Shown here one piece after another: positions 43,713 through 54,326 of a stretch of 64,000 nt of DNA. The notes beneath the pieces were generated by a model. The model was given only the letters and a program-made list of their open reading frames with translations, was not told the origin of the DNA and ran no database searches. The stretch covers positions 1,488,001 to 1,552,000 of the forward strand of contig NZ_CP085036.1 of the NCBI RefSeq assembly GCF_020535405.1. Reading direction: 5' to 3'. The position numbers and the translations under genes are program-made. The DNA comes from Antiquaquibacter oligotrophicus (GTDB taxonomy: Bacteria > Actinomycetota > Actinomycetes > Actinomycetales > Microbacteriaceae). Numbering within the stretch: the stretch's first letter is position 1; every line of letters begins with the position of its first letter.

Positions 43713-44734
43713 GTTACCGCGATGCTGACGTCATCGTTGCGGGGGGCGGCCCCGTGGGACTCGCCGCTGCCATCGAGGCTCGATTGGCGGGGCTCAGCGT
43801 CATCGTCGTTGAGCCGCGGGAGGGACCCGTCGACAAGGCGTGTGGCGAGGGCCTCATGCCGGGGGCGTTGCCGCTGCTCGCTCGGCTCGGTGTCGACCCC
43901 GACGGCATGCCGCTCGCCGGAGTGAGTTATCGCGACGGCGCGAGGCGCGTCGACCACCTCTTCGAGACCGGCCCGGGGCGCGGGGTGCGCCGCACGGCGT
44001 TGCACTCCGCACTCGCAGCGCGCGCGGTCGAGGCAGGAGTCACGGTGCTCGAGCGGCGCGTCGAGTCCGTCGAGCAGGATGCCACGGGCGTGTCGACCGC
44101 GGACCTCCGGGGTTCCTGGTTGCTCGGCTGCGATGGCCTCCACTCGACGGTGCGAAGCGCGGCCGGGATGGCGCGGGGTGCACCCGAGCGGCTACGACGG
44201 TACGGCATCCGTCGCCATGCCGAGATGGAGCCGTGGGGTGATCTCGTCGAGGTGTACTGGACCCCGCGAGCCGAGGTCTACATCACACCCGTCGCGCCGC
44301 GACTGGTCGGGGTTGCGGTTCTCGGCCCGGCCGGGACCGATTTCGACGCGGCGATCGCCAGTGTTCCTGAGCTCGCTCGTCGACTGGACGGTGTGACGTG
44401 GGCGACCGCGAGACGCGGTGCAGGGCCGTTTCGACAACGCGCTCGCCGCGTGCGCGATGGCCGGGTGCTCCTGATCGGCGACGCGTCGGGTTATGTCGAC
44501 GCGATCACGGGAGAGGGGTTGCGTTTGGGGTTCGACCATGCGCGCGCGGCCGTCGCGAGTCTCGTCGGTGACGTCGACTACGAGCGGGAGTGGCGGCGCG
44601 TGAGCCGGGACTTCCGTTCGCTCACGTCGGGCCTCGTGACCGCGGCATCCGGCCCCCTGCGCGCGGGAATTGTGCCGCTGGCCGCGCGCGCCCCGCGACT
44701 GTTCGGGGCGATCGTGGAGCGACTCGCGCGCTGA
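43709..44734 (+). CDS. FAD-dependent oxidoreductase (SrsC-like hydroxylase)
   Basis: 341 residues, ATG at 43709 overlapping the previous stop. N-terminal FAD Rossmann motif VAGGGPVGLAAAIEA, the DKACGEGLMPGAL stretch seen in geranylgeranyl-reductase-type flavoproteins, GCDGLHSTVR (the DG motif) and LIGDASGYVDAITGEGLRLGF (second FAD motif). In srsABC-type clusters the flavoprotein hydroxylates the alkylresorcinol, allowing oxidation to a quinone. Geranylgeranyl reductase activity is an alternative reading. No terminator follows. Confidence 0.9.
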   Translation: MSYRDADVIVAGGGPVGLAAAIEARLAGLSVIVVEPREGPVDKACGEGLMPGALPLLARLGVDPDGMPLAGVSYRDGARRVDHLFETGPGRGVRRTALHSALAARAVEAGVTVLERRVESVEQDATGVSTADLRGSWLLGCDGLHSTVRSAAGMARGAPERLRRYGIRRHAEMEPWGDLVEVYWTPRAEVYITPVAPRLVGVAVLGPAGTDFDAAIASVPELARRLDGVTWATARRGAGPFRQRARRVRDGRVLLIGDASGYVDAITGEGLRLGFDHARAAVASLVGDVDYEREWRRVSRDFRSLTSGLVTAASGPLRAGIVPLAARAPRLFGAIVERLAR

Positions 44735-44772
44735 GAGTGACAGCGCGATGGAGAGTGACAGTGCACTTGTGA

Positions 44773-45672
44773 CTAGTCGTCTCGCGCCCCACTAGGCGCA
44801 ACAGCGCTTTCGGAACCCTGCGGGCCGCGACCCCGGATGGCGAACCCGAACGCGGCCGCGATGAAGAACATGAGCACGCCGTAGACGGCTCCGGGGAGAC
44901 TCATCTCGAAGTTACCCAGAACGGTCTGCGCGATCACGATCGCGAGTGTCGCATTGTGGATGCCGATCTCGAACGAACTCGCGACGGCCTGCTCGCGACT
45001 GACGCGAAACGCGCGTGGCACGAGGAATCCCAGGGTGAGGCTCAGCAGGCAGAACAACACCGTGACTCCCGCGAGGGCCGCGATGTTGTCCAACAGTGGC
45101 TGCAGGTTCGCGACCACGGCTCCCGCGATCACGATGACGAGGATGACGACGGAGGCGACGCGCACCGGACGATCCATCCTCGCGGCGAATGTCGGCCGCC
45201 ACCAGCGCACGAGCATCCCGATCGCGACCGGTAGCAGCACGATGGCGAATACCTCGAGCGCCTTGGCGAACTGGAAGCCGACGGAGCCGTCGCCCGGCTG
45301 GAAGTACGCGATCGACAGGTTCACGATCACCGGCAGTGTGACGACGGCGATGATCGAGTTGAGCGCGGTGAGAGAGATGTTGAGCGCGATGTCGCCACGG
45401 AAGAGGTGGCTGTAGAGGTTGGCCGTTGTACCGCCGGGCGACGCCGCGAGCAGCATCATGCCGACAGCGAGCACGGGTGGCAGGGCGAAGACGATCACGA
45501 GCCCGAAGGCAACGAGGGGCAGCAGTACGAGCTGGCACACGAGCGCGATGATGACGGCTTTCGGGTGCCGCGCGATTCGCGTGAAGTCGCGCGGGGTGAG
45601 GCTTAGCCCGAGGCCCAGCATGATGATTCCGAGCGCGATCGGAAGCGCGATGGTGGTCAACGCTGATCCCAT
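44773..45672 (-). CDS. Bile acid:sodium symporter (BASS) family transporter
   Basis: 299 residues from ATG 45672; TTG at 45684 would add four. About nine or ten transmembrane helices. BASS hallmarks: MLGLGLSLTPRDF near the N-terminus, SPGGTTANLYSHLFRGDIALN and the later SFEIGIHNATLAI block, both part of the sodium/substrate crossover site. Transport substrate unknown (bile acids, pantoate and keto acids are known in the family). It follows the OhrR-like regulator gene by 33 bases on the same strand and may be co-transcribed. Confidence 0.9.
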   Translation of the reverse strand: MGSALTTIALPIALGIIMLGLGLSLTPRDFTRIARHPKAVIIALVCQLVLLPLVAFGLVIVFALPPVLAVGMMLLAASPGGTTANLYSHLFRGDIALNISLTALNSIIAVVTLPVIVNLSIAYFQPGDGSVGFQFAKALEVFAIVLLPVAIGMLVRWWRPTFAARMDRPVRVASVVILVIVIAGAVVANLQPLLDNIAALAGVTVLFCLLSLTLGFLVPRAFRVSREQAVASSFEIGIHNATLAIVIAQTVLGNFEMSLPGAVYGVLMFFIAAAFGFAIRGRGPQGSESAVAPSGARDD

Positions 45673-45705
45673 GACCCCATTCAACCGCGAGAGACCTCCG
45701 CGCGG

Positions 45706-46143
45706 CTACACCTGAGCGACGCGACCAAGCAGAGCGGTGAGCGAATCCCGGATGCCCTCCAACTCGCTCACGGAGACCCCGAGTCGTTCGACCACGTGCC
45801 CGGGCACGGCCTGCGCCCGTGCCCGCAGTGCTCGCCCTTCGTCGGTGAGGGATACATCGAGCGCTCGTTCGTCGTTGGCGTTCCGGCCGCGCGTGACGAG
45901 TCCGGCTTCTTCGAGTCGTTTGAGCAGGGGGGAGAGGGTTGCGGGCTCCAGGTAGAGCGTGGTGGCGAGGTCGCGAACGGTGCGGGGGCTGCGCTCCCAC
46001 AACGCGAGCATGACGAGGTACTGGGGGTGGGTGAGCCCGAGGGGTTCCAGCACGGGGCGATACAGCCCGATGACCGCTCGCGAGGTCGCGGCGAGGGCGA
46101 AACACACTTGGCGGTCGAGGGCGAGCGGGTCGACATCCGTCAT
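45706..46143 (-). CDS. OhrR-like MarR-family redox regulator
   Basis: 145 residues with the MarR winged helix (LYLEPATLSPLLKRLEEAGL, wing NANDERALDVSLT). The N-terminus LDRQVCFALAATSRAVI carries Cys14 at the position of the peroxide-sensing Cys15 of OhrR, and FALAATSR matches that family. OhrR represses organic-hydroperoxide genes until its Cys is oxidised. No ohr gene is adjacent. A perfect palindrome with overlapping divergent -10 hexamers sits 4-16 bases upstream, so autoregulation and control of the divergent small gene are likely. Confidence 0.9.
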   Translation of the reverse strand: MTDVDPLALDRQVCFALAATSRAVIGLYRPVLEPLGLTHPQYLVMLALWERSPRTVRDLATTLYLEPATLSPLLKRLEEAGLVTRGRNANDERALDVSLTDEGRALRARAQAVPGHVVERLGVSVSELEGIRDSLTALLGRVAQV

Positions 46144-46147
46144 TTAA

Positions 46148-46159
46148 TTAGTATACTAA
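46148..46159. promoter_or_regulatory. Palindromic operator with overlapping divergent promoters
   Basis: TTAGTATACTAA is a perfect 12-bp palindrome. It contains TATACT on both strands (plus 46152-46157, minus 46155-46150). On the plus strand TCGACA (46130-46135) is a near-consensus -35 at 16 bp. The minus -10 ends six bases before the regulator ATG and the plus -10 eight bases before the GTG at 46166, so both messages look leaderless. Confidence 0.75.
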
Positions 46160-46165
46160 CTATTT

Positions 46166-46396
46166 GTGTCCTCAGTAAATCCCGAGAAGCAACGACTGGC
46201 CTGGTGGCAGCGTTTGAACCGTGCGTTGTTCCCGTTCATGGGGCCGGCGCAACTCGGCCCGTTCGGGGAAGAACCGCTGCCGTCGGTAGCGGAGAAGCCG
46301 TGCCCGCTGTGCGGCAACGCCATGTCGCAGCACACCTTCGAGCGTTCACAGGATCGCACCGCGACACGGATGCACTGCCCGCCAGCCGCGAACTGA
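46166..46396 (+). CDS. Small zinc-ribbon-like protein
   Basis: 76 residues, GTG start. Cytoplasmic, basic N-terminus (KQRLAWWQRLNRALFPF), then KPCPLCGNAM followed 22 residues later by a single Cys in MHCPPAAN, an incomplete zinc-ribbon-like pattern. No family recognised. Shares a promoter/operator with the OhrR-like regulator, so a role in the thiol or peroxide response is a reasonable guess. It ends four bases from the convergent HAD gene. Confidence 0.7.
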   Translation: MSSVNPEKQRLAWWQRLNRALFPFMGPAQLGPFGEEPLPSVAEKPCPLCGNAMSQHTFERSQDRTATRMHCPPAAN

Positions 46397-46399
46397 GCC

Positions 46400-47056
46400 T
46401 CAGCCCAGAAGCAACGGGATGAGTTCGCTCGGCGAGGCGACCGTCGCGATCGCACCCTCGCTCTCGGCGGACGAGCCGTAGCCCCACTCGACGAAGATCG
46501 TCGGGATCCCGTGGACCGCCGCACCCTCGACGTCGTAGTCTCGGTCGCCGACCATGATCGGGCGTGAAACGTCGACACCGACCATCCGGAACCGGGTGAT
46601 CGCCTCGGCGATGACGTCCTTCTTCGCGGACCGGATTTCGTCGATCGACGCGCCCGAGAGCACACGGAAGAGCTGGGTGAGGTTGCCGTGATCGAGGATG
46701 ACGGATGCCGGGAACTCGGGCTTCGACGTTGCGAGCGCCAGCGGCACCCCGGCGTCGTGGATCGCGTGCAAAACCGCGGGGATGCCATCGAAGATGGGGC
46801 TCGACTTGGTGCCGCGTGAGATGTAGTGCTCGCGGTAGATCGCGAGCGCAACCGCGGATTCTTCTGGGGTCATCCCGGCGCGATCGCGGAACGCGTCGAG
46901 CAGGGGAGGGCCGACCCATTCGCGCAGCTCGGGTTGGCTCGGAACGGGCAGTCCGAGCTTCTCGAAGACGTAACCGAGCGACGCGGTGATGCCGGGCGCG
47001 GAATCGGCGATGGTTCCATCGAGATCGAACAGGATGCAGGTGTACGGGCTTGTCAT
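46400..47056 (-). CDS. HAD-family phosphatase (phosphoglycolate phosphatase-like)
   Basis: 218 residues. HAD motifs in order: FDLDGTIADS (nucleophile Asp), LATSKPEF (motif II), the KKD lysine (motif III) and VGDRDYDVEGA (motif IV). A four-helix C1 cap lies between motifs I and II, as in Gph. Substrate specificity cannot be fixed; pyrophosphatase (PpaX) activity is possible. It follows tadC by 26 bases on the same strand. Confidence 0.9.
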   Translation of the reverse strand: MTSPYTCILFDLDGTIADSAPGITASLGYVFEKLGLPVPSQPELREWVGPPLLDAFRDRAGMTPEESAVALAIYREHYISRGTKSSPIFDGIPAVLHAIHDAGVPLALATSKPEFPASVILDHGNLTQLFRVLSGASIDEIRSAKKDVIAEAITRFRMVGVDVSRPIMVGDRDYDVEGAAVHGIPTIFVEWGYGSSAESEGAIATVASPSELIPLLLG

Positions 47057-47082
47057 GGCCTATCGAGCCTACGCTGCGCGCA

Positions 47083-47919
47083 TCACAGCGCGGCGAACGA
47101 CGAGAGCAGGTTGGCGACAGCGGGCGCGAGCACAACGATGAAGAGCACCGGCAGGATGCAGAACATAAGCGGGAAGAGCACCTGTACGGGAACCCGCATC
47201 GCCTTCTCCTCGGCGCGCTGACGGCGCTTGGCACGCAGGTCCTTGGCCTGCGTGCGCACGACGTTGCCGATCGACACCCCGTATTCGTCCGCCTGCATGA
47301 TCGCTCGCGCGAAGCGCTGCAGGTCGACAACCTCGGTGCGCGCGGCGAGCGCCGAGTACGCCTCGCGGCGGGATGCCCCCACCCGCATGTCTTGTACGGT
47401 GCGCGCGAGCTCGGCGGCGAGCGGCCCGCGACCGTGCCGCCCGGCGCGCTCGATGGCGGTTTCAAGACCGAGACCCGCCTCGACCGAGATGAGGATCTGA
47501 TCGAGGGTGTCAGCGAGTTCGAGCTGAATGGTGTCCTGCCGCTCGCGAGCCCGCCCCCACACGATGAGGTCGGGCACGAAGTAGGAGACGATGACAACGA
47601 TGACCGCCACGAGGATGATCGTCGCGGTCGGCATCCACAGCACGAGGAGCGTCGCGACCACCAGCGCGACGGCCAGCAGCACGAGCTTCGCGATGACGAG
47701 CGTGCGCAGCGACCACTGCGTTGCGAGCCCCGCGAGCTGGAGGTTACGTTCCATGCGCTCGATGAGGGCGCGCGGTGCGAAGGGCGGCGGAGTCGTTTTG
47801 GCCGGCCGGTAGGCCGCGAGACGCGAGGGCCGGCCGCCACTCGGGAGCACGGCGAGCACCACCAGGGGAACGGCGGCCACGAGGAGGAGCGGGCCGAGGA
47901 AGGGCAGGATGACGTCCAC
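47083..47919 (-). CDS. tadC: Tad pilus inner-membrane platform protein TadC
   Basis: 278 residues from the GTG at 47919, two bases after the tadB stop; the longer frame starting inside tadB adds no membrane segment. T2SSF domain (~110-240; LADTLDQILISVEAGLGLETAI, AELARTVQDMRVGAS) with transmembrane helices at both ends. With TadB it forms the platform on which the TadA ATPase works. Last Tad gene of the operon. Confidence 0.92.
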   Translation of the reverse strand: MDVILPFLGPLLLVAAVPLVVLAVLPSGGRPSRLAAYRPAKTTPPPFAPRALIERMERNLQLAGLATQWSLRTLVIAKLVLLAVALVVATLLVLWMPTATIILVAVIVVIVSYFVPDLIVWGRARERQDTIQLELADTLDQILISVEAGLGLETAIERAGRHGRGPLAAELARTVQDMRVGASRREAYSALAARTEVVDLQRFARAIMQADEYGVSIGNVVRTQAKDLRAKRRQRAEEKAMRVPVQVLFPLMFCILPVLFIVVLAPAVANLLSSFAAL

Positions 47920-47921
47920 GA

Positions 47922-48844
47922 TCAGAACCTGATCCTCGTGATGGACCGCAGCCACAGGCTGCCGACGATGAACAGGATGAGGCAGAGCCCGAGGAGGGCG
48001 AAGCCGAGGGGTGTCGTCACGAAGAGGCTCAGGTATCCGGGTGACACCACGCTGAGCAGCAGCGCGACACCCACGGGCAGCACCATGAGCACGATCGCCG
48101 ACACGCGTCCCTCCGAGCTGAGGGTTGCCACCTGCCGGCGAATCTGCTGGCGCTCCCGAATGGTGTCGGCGACGTGGTCGAGCACCTCACTGAGATTTCC
48201 GCCGACCTCGCGGTGGATGGCCACCGCTTGTGCCGTCCAGGCGAGGTCATCGCTTTTCATTCGTTCCGCGACACCGAGGAACGCATCGCTGAGGGGGCGT
48301 CCGAGGCGATGCTCGTTGATGACTCGCGTGAACTCTTCGGCGGTCGGGCTCGCCGAATCCGTGCTCACCGAGTCGACGGCGCGCTGCAGACTGTGGCCGG
48401 CACGCAGACCACTGGCGAGCAGCTGGAGTGTGCCCTCGAGCTGCTCGCTGAAGGCTGCCCGTCGCCGGTCGATCCGGTAGTCGAGGAACAACCGAACGCC
48501 GACCACCACGACGGCCGGGAGCACGACGGGAAGAACCCAAGCCACGAACGAGGGCCGCGCGAGAGCGATCACGATACCCAGGACGACGGCGCCCGCAGCC
48601 GCGGTCGCGGCGAGCAACACCACCGCTCCCGCGCTCACGTGGAGACCGGACAGCTCGACACGTTCGACGATGCCGAGGCCGCGACGCCGCACCGCGTCAT
48701 CCGTTCGCTCGGATGCCGTGCGGCCCCACTGGCGCAGGCGTTCCGCCGCGTATCCGGGTGCCTGGGACCGCGGCCGCGCCACGAGCAGGATGACGATGGC
48801 GGCGGCGACGAAGAGCAACAGGAGCCCTGCGAGCAGTGGGGTCA

Positions 48845-48845
<1 letters not shown>
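47922..48845 (-). CDS. tadB: Tad pilus inner-membrane platform protein TadB
   Basis: 307 residues from the ATG at 48845, which overlaps the tadA stop by one base (TGATG). The upstream extension of the frame is the antisense-like shadow of tadA. Transmembrane helices ~3-22, ~75-120 and at the C-terminus enclose a T2SSF domain (QLEGTLQLLASGLRAGHSLQRAV, REVGGNLSEVLDHVADTI). Partner of TadC. Confidence 0.92.
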
Positions 48846-50511
<1,666 letters not shown>

Positions 50512-50515
<4 letters not shown>

Positions 50516-51672
50516 CTGCTGTCCTTCCGTTCGGAACGGCGACTCCTCGTCGGTCGCTCGCGTTCGGCAATCCGGGTGGCGAGATCCCGGAATCGGCCGG
50601 ATGCCCGATCCCGAGGGCTATCGATCACCACGGGCACTCCGCGGTTGGTCGATCGCCCGACCGCACCCGTGCGCGGCACCACCACTCCGACACGGTGTCC
50701 GAGTGCGCCCTCGATCTCGGCCAGCCGCGCACCGCGGCCCATGAGGTTGAGCACCAACTGATGCGACTCAGGAATCATCGACAGTTCACGCAGCACCGAA
50801 AGCTCCTTGGTGAGGCCGTGGACGCTCGTGATGTCGGGGCTCGTCACCGAGATGACGTGGGCTGCTTCGTCGATCGCGGCGAGGGTGTGCTCGGACAGAC
50901 CGGGAGCCGTATCCACGACGACAAAGGCGTACTCCTGGGCCAGTTGCCGCAGAACGATCGCGATATCGCGCGCGGTGATCCGGTCAGCGTGCACGGGTGA
51001 GGGCGGCGCGGCCAGCACGAGAAGCCCGCTCGAGTGCGGAGTGAGTGCGTGCTTGACGAGGAGCACGTCGCGCGAGGCGGCGGGGCCCACGGCATCCGCC
51101 ATCGACGCCGTCGGCTCGAGAGCGAGTGCCTCGGCGACGTCCCCGAACTGGAGGTCGAGGTCGACGAGCACCGTCTCGTGCGGGCGCATCGCCGCGAGGA
51201 CAAGGGCGACGTTTGTCGCGATCGTCGTTTTGCCGACGCCACCCTTCGGCGCCGTCACGACAACCACTTCTCCCCGCGGGCGCAGTTCTCGGGGTGTGGA
51301 GAGCTGCGCGGCAGCGCGAGCGGCCCGGTCGGATGCCGCGACGAAGAGCGCGTCGACATCCTCGAGTTCCGCCCCCGGAGCGAGGGTGAACGAGATGCCG
51401 ACGGCCGCATCGGCGGGGGTCACCTCCGAGCCGGAACCGGCAACGGCGAGGGAGGGGATCGTCAATCGCAGGCGCGCCGCGAGTTCCGCGGTCTGTTCCG
51501 CGGTGACGTAAGGGCCAAAAACTACCAATTGCGGGCGAACGGGCAGTCGGAAGAGACGGCTCAGCACGGCTTCGGTTTCGGCGGGCGGGAACACGACCAC
51601 CTGGTCCTCGAGGAGCAGACGGGACTGCTCCTCCAGGGCGCTGTCGGGCCCGATGAGAACAACGCGGGTCAC
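50512..51672 (-). CDS. cpaE: CpaE/TadZ-like pilus localisation ATPase
   Basis: 386 residues from GTG 51672, in GTGA overlap with the cpaB stop. N-terminal receiver-like domain (~1-120) lacking phospho-acceptor motifs, then a MinD/ParA ATPase domain (~135-370): deviant Walker A APKGGVGKTT, DLDLQFGDV and VVDTAPG. Homologues place the Tad machine at a cell pole. The frame to 51744 lies inside cpaB and is not used. Confidence 0.9.
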
Positions 51673-52394
51673 GTGAGGAGCTCCTGAAGGGTGAACGGCG
51701 TGTTGGTGCTCGGCGTCGTCTCCTCGTTCTGTTTCGTGAACCACAGCTGCGCGTACTCGCGCGCGTAGATGATGGCCTGAGCGTCGACCTCCGACACCGC
51801 GAGAGTGACCGTGACCGTGTTGCCGGCGCTGATCGTGCCATCCGCGGACACCGCCTGACCACCCGAAACGGCGGTCACCAAAACCTGCTCGAGCAGCGGT
51901 CGCGTCTGGCGTGGGTTGGCGCCGTCACTCTCGACGCTCACATACACGCCGACCGAGTCGCCTGCGGCGATACGCCCACCGAGGATGCGCGGGGCCTCCA
52001 GCGAGACCGTGACCTCCTGCAAACCCTCCGGAATCTGCACGGAGCCGCCACTCTCGACGAGCGATTCGGGTGAGGCAAAGCGTTCGCGAACGAGCTGCTC
52101 ACCGCTCACGAGCGCCGCCGTCGTCACGAGGTCGGCGACCTCGGCGAGCTCATCGACACTAGTGAAGGCGCCCTCCGCCCGGAAGGCCGCAGGAACCTCG
52201 CGCTGCTCCACAAAAAGCTCGAGCTCACTGGCGAGCGTGCCCTGCGGCACCGTGTCGGTAACCACAAGCACCGGTGTGAGTTCCGCGCCCTCGGATGCCC
52301 GCTGATCGGCACCCCTCACGTAGTTCACAAGCAACACCCCGCCGGCGATGGCGAGGGCGATGGCGACGACCAGGGCAATAATTCGTGTTCTCAT
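51669..52394 (-). CDS. cpaB: CpaB/RcpC-like SAF-domain pilus protein
   Basis: 241 residues. One N-terminal transmembrane helix (~5-27), then an SAF domain (~40-110; VLVVTDTVPQGTL, LVSGEQLV) and a second beta domain (VTVSLEAPRILGGRIAAGDSVGVYV). In diderm Tad systems CpaB supports the secretin; here there is no secretin, so it probably lines the path through the thick wall. Twelve bases follow the upstream tadG-like stop. Confidence 0.88.
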   Translation of the reverse strand: MRTRIIALVVAIALAIAGGVLLVNYVRGADQRASEGAELTPVLVVTDTVPQGTLASELELFVEQREVPAAFRAEGAFTSVDELAEVADLVTTAALVSGEQLVRERFASPESLVESGGSVQIPEGLQEVTVSLEAPRILGGRIAAGDSVGVYVSVESDGANPRQTRPLLEQVLVTAVSGGQAVSADGTISAGNTVTVTLAVSEVDAQAIIYAREYAQLWFTKQNEETTPSTNTPFTLQELLT

Positions 52395-52406
52395 CGGGAC
52401 TTTCTT

Positions 52407-53534
52407 TTAGGCGACGAGGCGGTAGGGGGTTAAGATTTCGGCGGCTTCTTGCTCGGTGAGATCGTCGTCAACGACCTGACCCTGAAGGCCTTGGCAGGCA
52501 AGAGCCTCCGCGAGAAGGCCCTCGACAAAGGGCAACAGCGAGCTAACAACTCCCGGACCTAGACCTAGCAACTCCCCGAGGTCGCTACTGCATCCGGGGT
52601 CCTCCCCGCCGGGCGGGTAATACTCGAGGTTCTCGCCCGAACTCAGGATCCCCTCGAAGTCCCAGCCCGTGACGCGGATCTCGGCGAAGCGTTTAATGTC
52701 GGTCTCTCCAAACACGGATCCGACGGCTGTTCCCACCGCGCTGTCGTACACCGGCACGAGTACCCGTTTGCCCTCGAGTCCACGGATCACGTCCGCACAT
52801 GAGTCGTAGGCGACAATCTTGCGCAAGCTCGCCCCCACGTACGTCGCAAGGTTGGGATCGAACGTGCAGTCGTCGTGCATGTTTGCGAGCCAGCCCCCCG
52901 CAAGCAGATTCGTGTTGCAGTTGACGACCTTCTCCACGTAATCGGCGAGGTCGACCGTGCCACCGAAAATCGCAATCAGTCCGCCGACAGAGGAGAGCAG
53001 CGTTTCAACACCCCCGTAGAGACCCGTTCCGATGAAGGTGGTCTCCTCGCTCGGTTCACCGAGTACACATGAGTTCACCGCGAGGGGTAGGGCCACGGCC
53101 GCGGTGTTCCATTGGGCGGTGGCGCTCGCCGCGACATCCGTTCCACTACTGCCGACGCTCCAGGAGAACAACGCGTTCTGCGTGCTCGTGAGGTTCACCG
53201 TCACGGTGCCGTCGCCGAATACCGGTTCACCCACGACACTCGCGTTGCCGTCTCCGACCGTGGCATCGGCGATCGCATTAGCGGTCGCGCTCGCCCCGGC
53301 TCGGACGTCCGCGGCGCACCCGTCGACATCGGTTGTGGCCGGGCTTTCGTAGCAGCGCTGAGCGAGCGAGAGTGCTGCAGCATCCGCCGCATCCTGCAAC
53401 TGTGCATCGCGCGAAATGGCGGCGCCCATGTCGACAACGAGCGCCGCGACGATGAGCACAATCGTCATCGTCATGGCGATGAACACGGCACTCGCGCCGC
53501 GCTCGTCTTTAGCGCCGCTGATCAGCCTCCGCAT
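52407..53534 (-). CDS. TadG-like pilus-associated protein
   Basis: 375 residues from ATG 53534 (MRRLISG). N-terminal class III-like leader: DERGASAVFIAMTMTIVLIVAALVVDMGAA, split here by a Tad-type transmembrane helix (~17-40), with the RCYESP region after it. The rest is extracellular and Cys-rich (at least ten Cys, e.g. SCVLGEP, DDCTFDP, YDSCADV, DPGCSSD), implying a disulphide-stabilised fold. Tad pseudopilins of this class may form a pilus tip or base. The start overlaps the tadE stop by 13 bases. Confidence 0.85.
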   Translation of the reverse strand: MRRLISGAKDERGASAVFIAMTMTIVLIVAALVVDMGAAISRDAQLQDAADAAALSLAQRCYESPATTDVDGCAADVRAGASATANAIADATVGDGNASVVGEPVFGDGTVTVNLTSTQNALFSWSVGSSGTDVAASATAQWNTAAVALPLAVNSCVLGEPSEETTFIGTGLYGGVETLLSSVGGLIAIFGGTVDLADYVEKVVNCNTNLLAGGWLANMHDDCTFDPNLATYVGASLRKIVAYDSCADVIRGLEGKRVLVPVYDSAVGTAVGSVFGETDIKRFAEIRVTGWDFEGILSSGENLEYYPPGGEDPGCSSDLGELLGLGPGVVSSLLPFVEGLLAEALACQGLQGQVVDDDLTEQEAAEILTPYRLVA

Positions 53535-53935
53535 TGCCGGGTTGCCTTTCCGCTGAGCGGCAATGTTGCGCCGAAGAAGCCGGTCAGGAGCGGTTTTTGT
53601 ACCGTGACGGTGACAGTCAGCATCGCGGGACTGGAGCACACACCGTTCGGGGTGACAGCGAAGTCGATGTCGCTCGCTGTGAGCGGCAAACCGATGACCT
53701 CGGTGGCGGTCGACGCTGCCGCAACCGCGGCTGTTTCGTCGGCCGTGATCGAGTACGACCGAGCAGCCTCCCTGGCGGCGTTCGTCAGCAGTAATTGCGC
53801 GTTGTACGCCGCGCCGAACTCGATGATGCCGAGCAGCACGATGAGCAGCACCGGCAGCACGAGGGCGAACTCGACCGCGGCAGCCCCGCTCTCGGAATCC
53901 CCTTGATTCTTGCGCGCGCTCCCCGGTTGCTTCAC
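53522..53935 (-). CDS. tadE: TadE-like pseudopilin
   Basis: 137 residues from GTG 53935. Prepilin-like leader: ESGAAAVEFALVLPVLLIVLLGIIEFGAA holds the G/AxxxxE cleavage pattern and a transmembrane helix, followed by a soluble domain with two Cys (GVCSSP, RQCGG). TadE-type minor pilins are cleaved by the prepilin peptidase and needed for pilus assembly. Seven bases after the flp stop. Confidence 0.88.
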   Translation of the reverse strand: MKQPGSARKNQGDSESGAAAVEFALVLPVLLIVLLGIIEFGAAYNAQLLLTNAAREAARSYSITADETAAVAAASTATEVIGLPLTASDIDFAVTPNGVCSSPAMLTVTVTVQKPLLTGFFGATLPLSGKATRQCGG

Positions 53936-53942
53936 GGGTCCG

Positions 53943-54158
53943 TTATGGCGTTGCCGGAGGCTCTTCGGCCGGCACGTTGTTGTTGAGTACGTCTTCGATG
54001 CCGCCGAACATGTTGCCAAGAGCGCCGGAAAGTCCCGCCACGGCGACCACGAGTACAACGGCGATCAGGCCGACGATCAGCCCGTACTCCACCGCTGTGG
54101 CGCCGGTCTCATCCCGAACGAGCCGCGAACGAATGCGGTCGAATGTGCGTATGAACAT
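53943..54158 (-). CDS. flp: Flp-family type IVb pilin
   Basis: 71 residues from ATG 54158, with GGGGG five bases upstream. Short basic leader (RTFDRIRSRLVRDETG), predicted cleavage after Gly, mature N-terminus ATAVEYGLIV with the Glu-Tyr pair typical of Flp, then a ~20-residue helix and a short polar tail ending PAEEPPATP. Main subunit of the Tad pilus. First gene of the eight-gene minus-strand operon. Confidence 0.93.
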   Translation of the reverse strand: MFIRTFDRIRSRLVRDETGATAVEYGLIVGLIAVVLVVAVAGLSGALGNMFGGIEDVLNNNVPAEEPPATP

Positions 54159-54202
54159 AAAAACCCCCAGGAATTCGGCTACCACTGAGCGGACAGGTGG
54201 CA

Positions 54203-54280
54203 CTCACAAAGTGAGCGTGCGTCGGGGTCAGGATACGCTCAGGTCCCAGACGCACGGTAACGAAATGGTACCCCCCATTT
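54203..54280. promoter_or_regulatory. Inverted repeats in the flp / prepilin peptidase divergent region
   Basis: CTCACaaaGTGAG at 54203-54215 and AAATGGtaccccCCATTT at 54263-54280 are perfect short inverted repeats in the 168-base divergent region. They are candidate binding sites for a shared regulator; no promoter hexamers are clear. Confidence 0.4.
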
Positions 54281-54326
54281 GGGTGACACCGTGTACCCCA
54301 TAAGAGATGTGCGATTCGAGCAAAAA

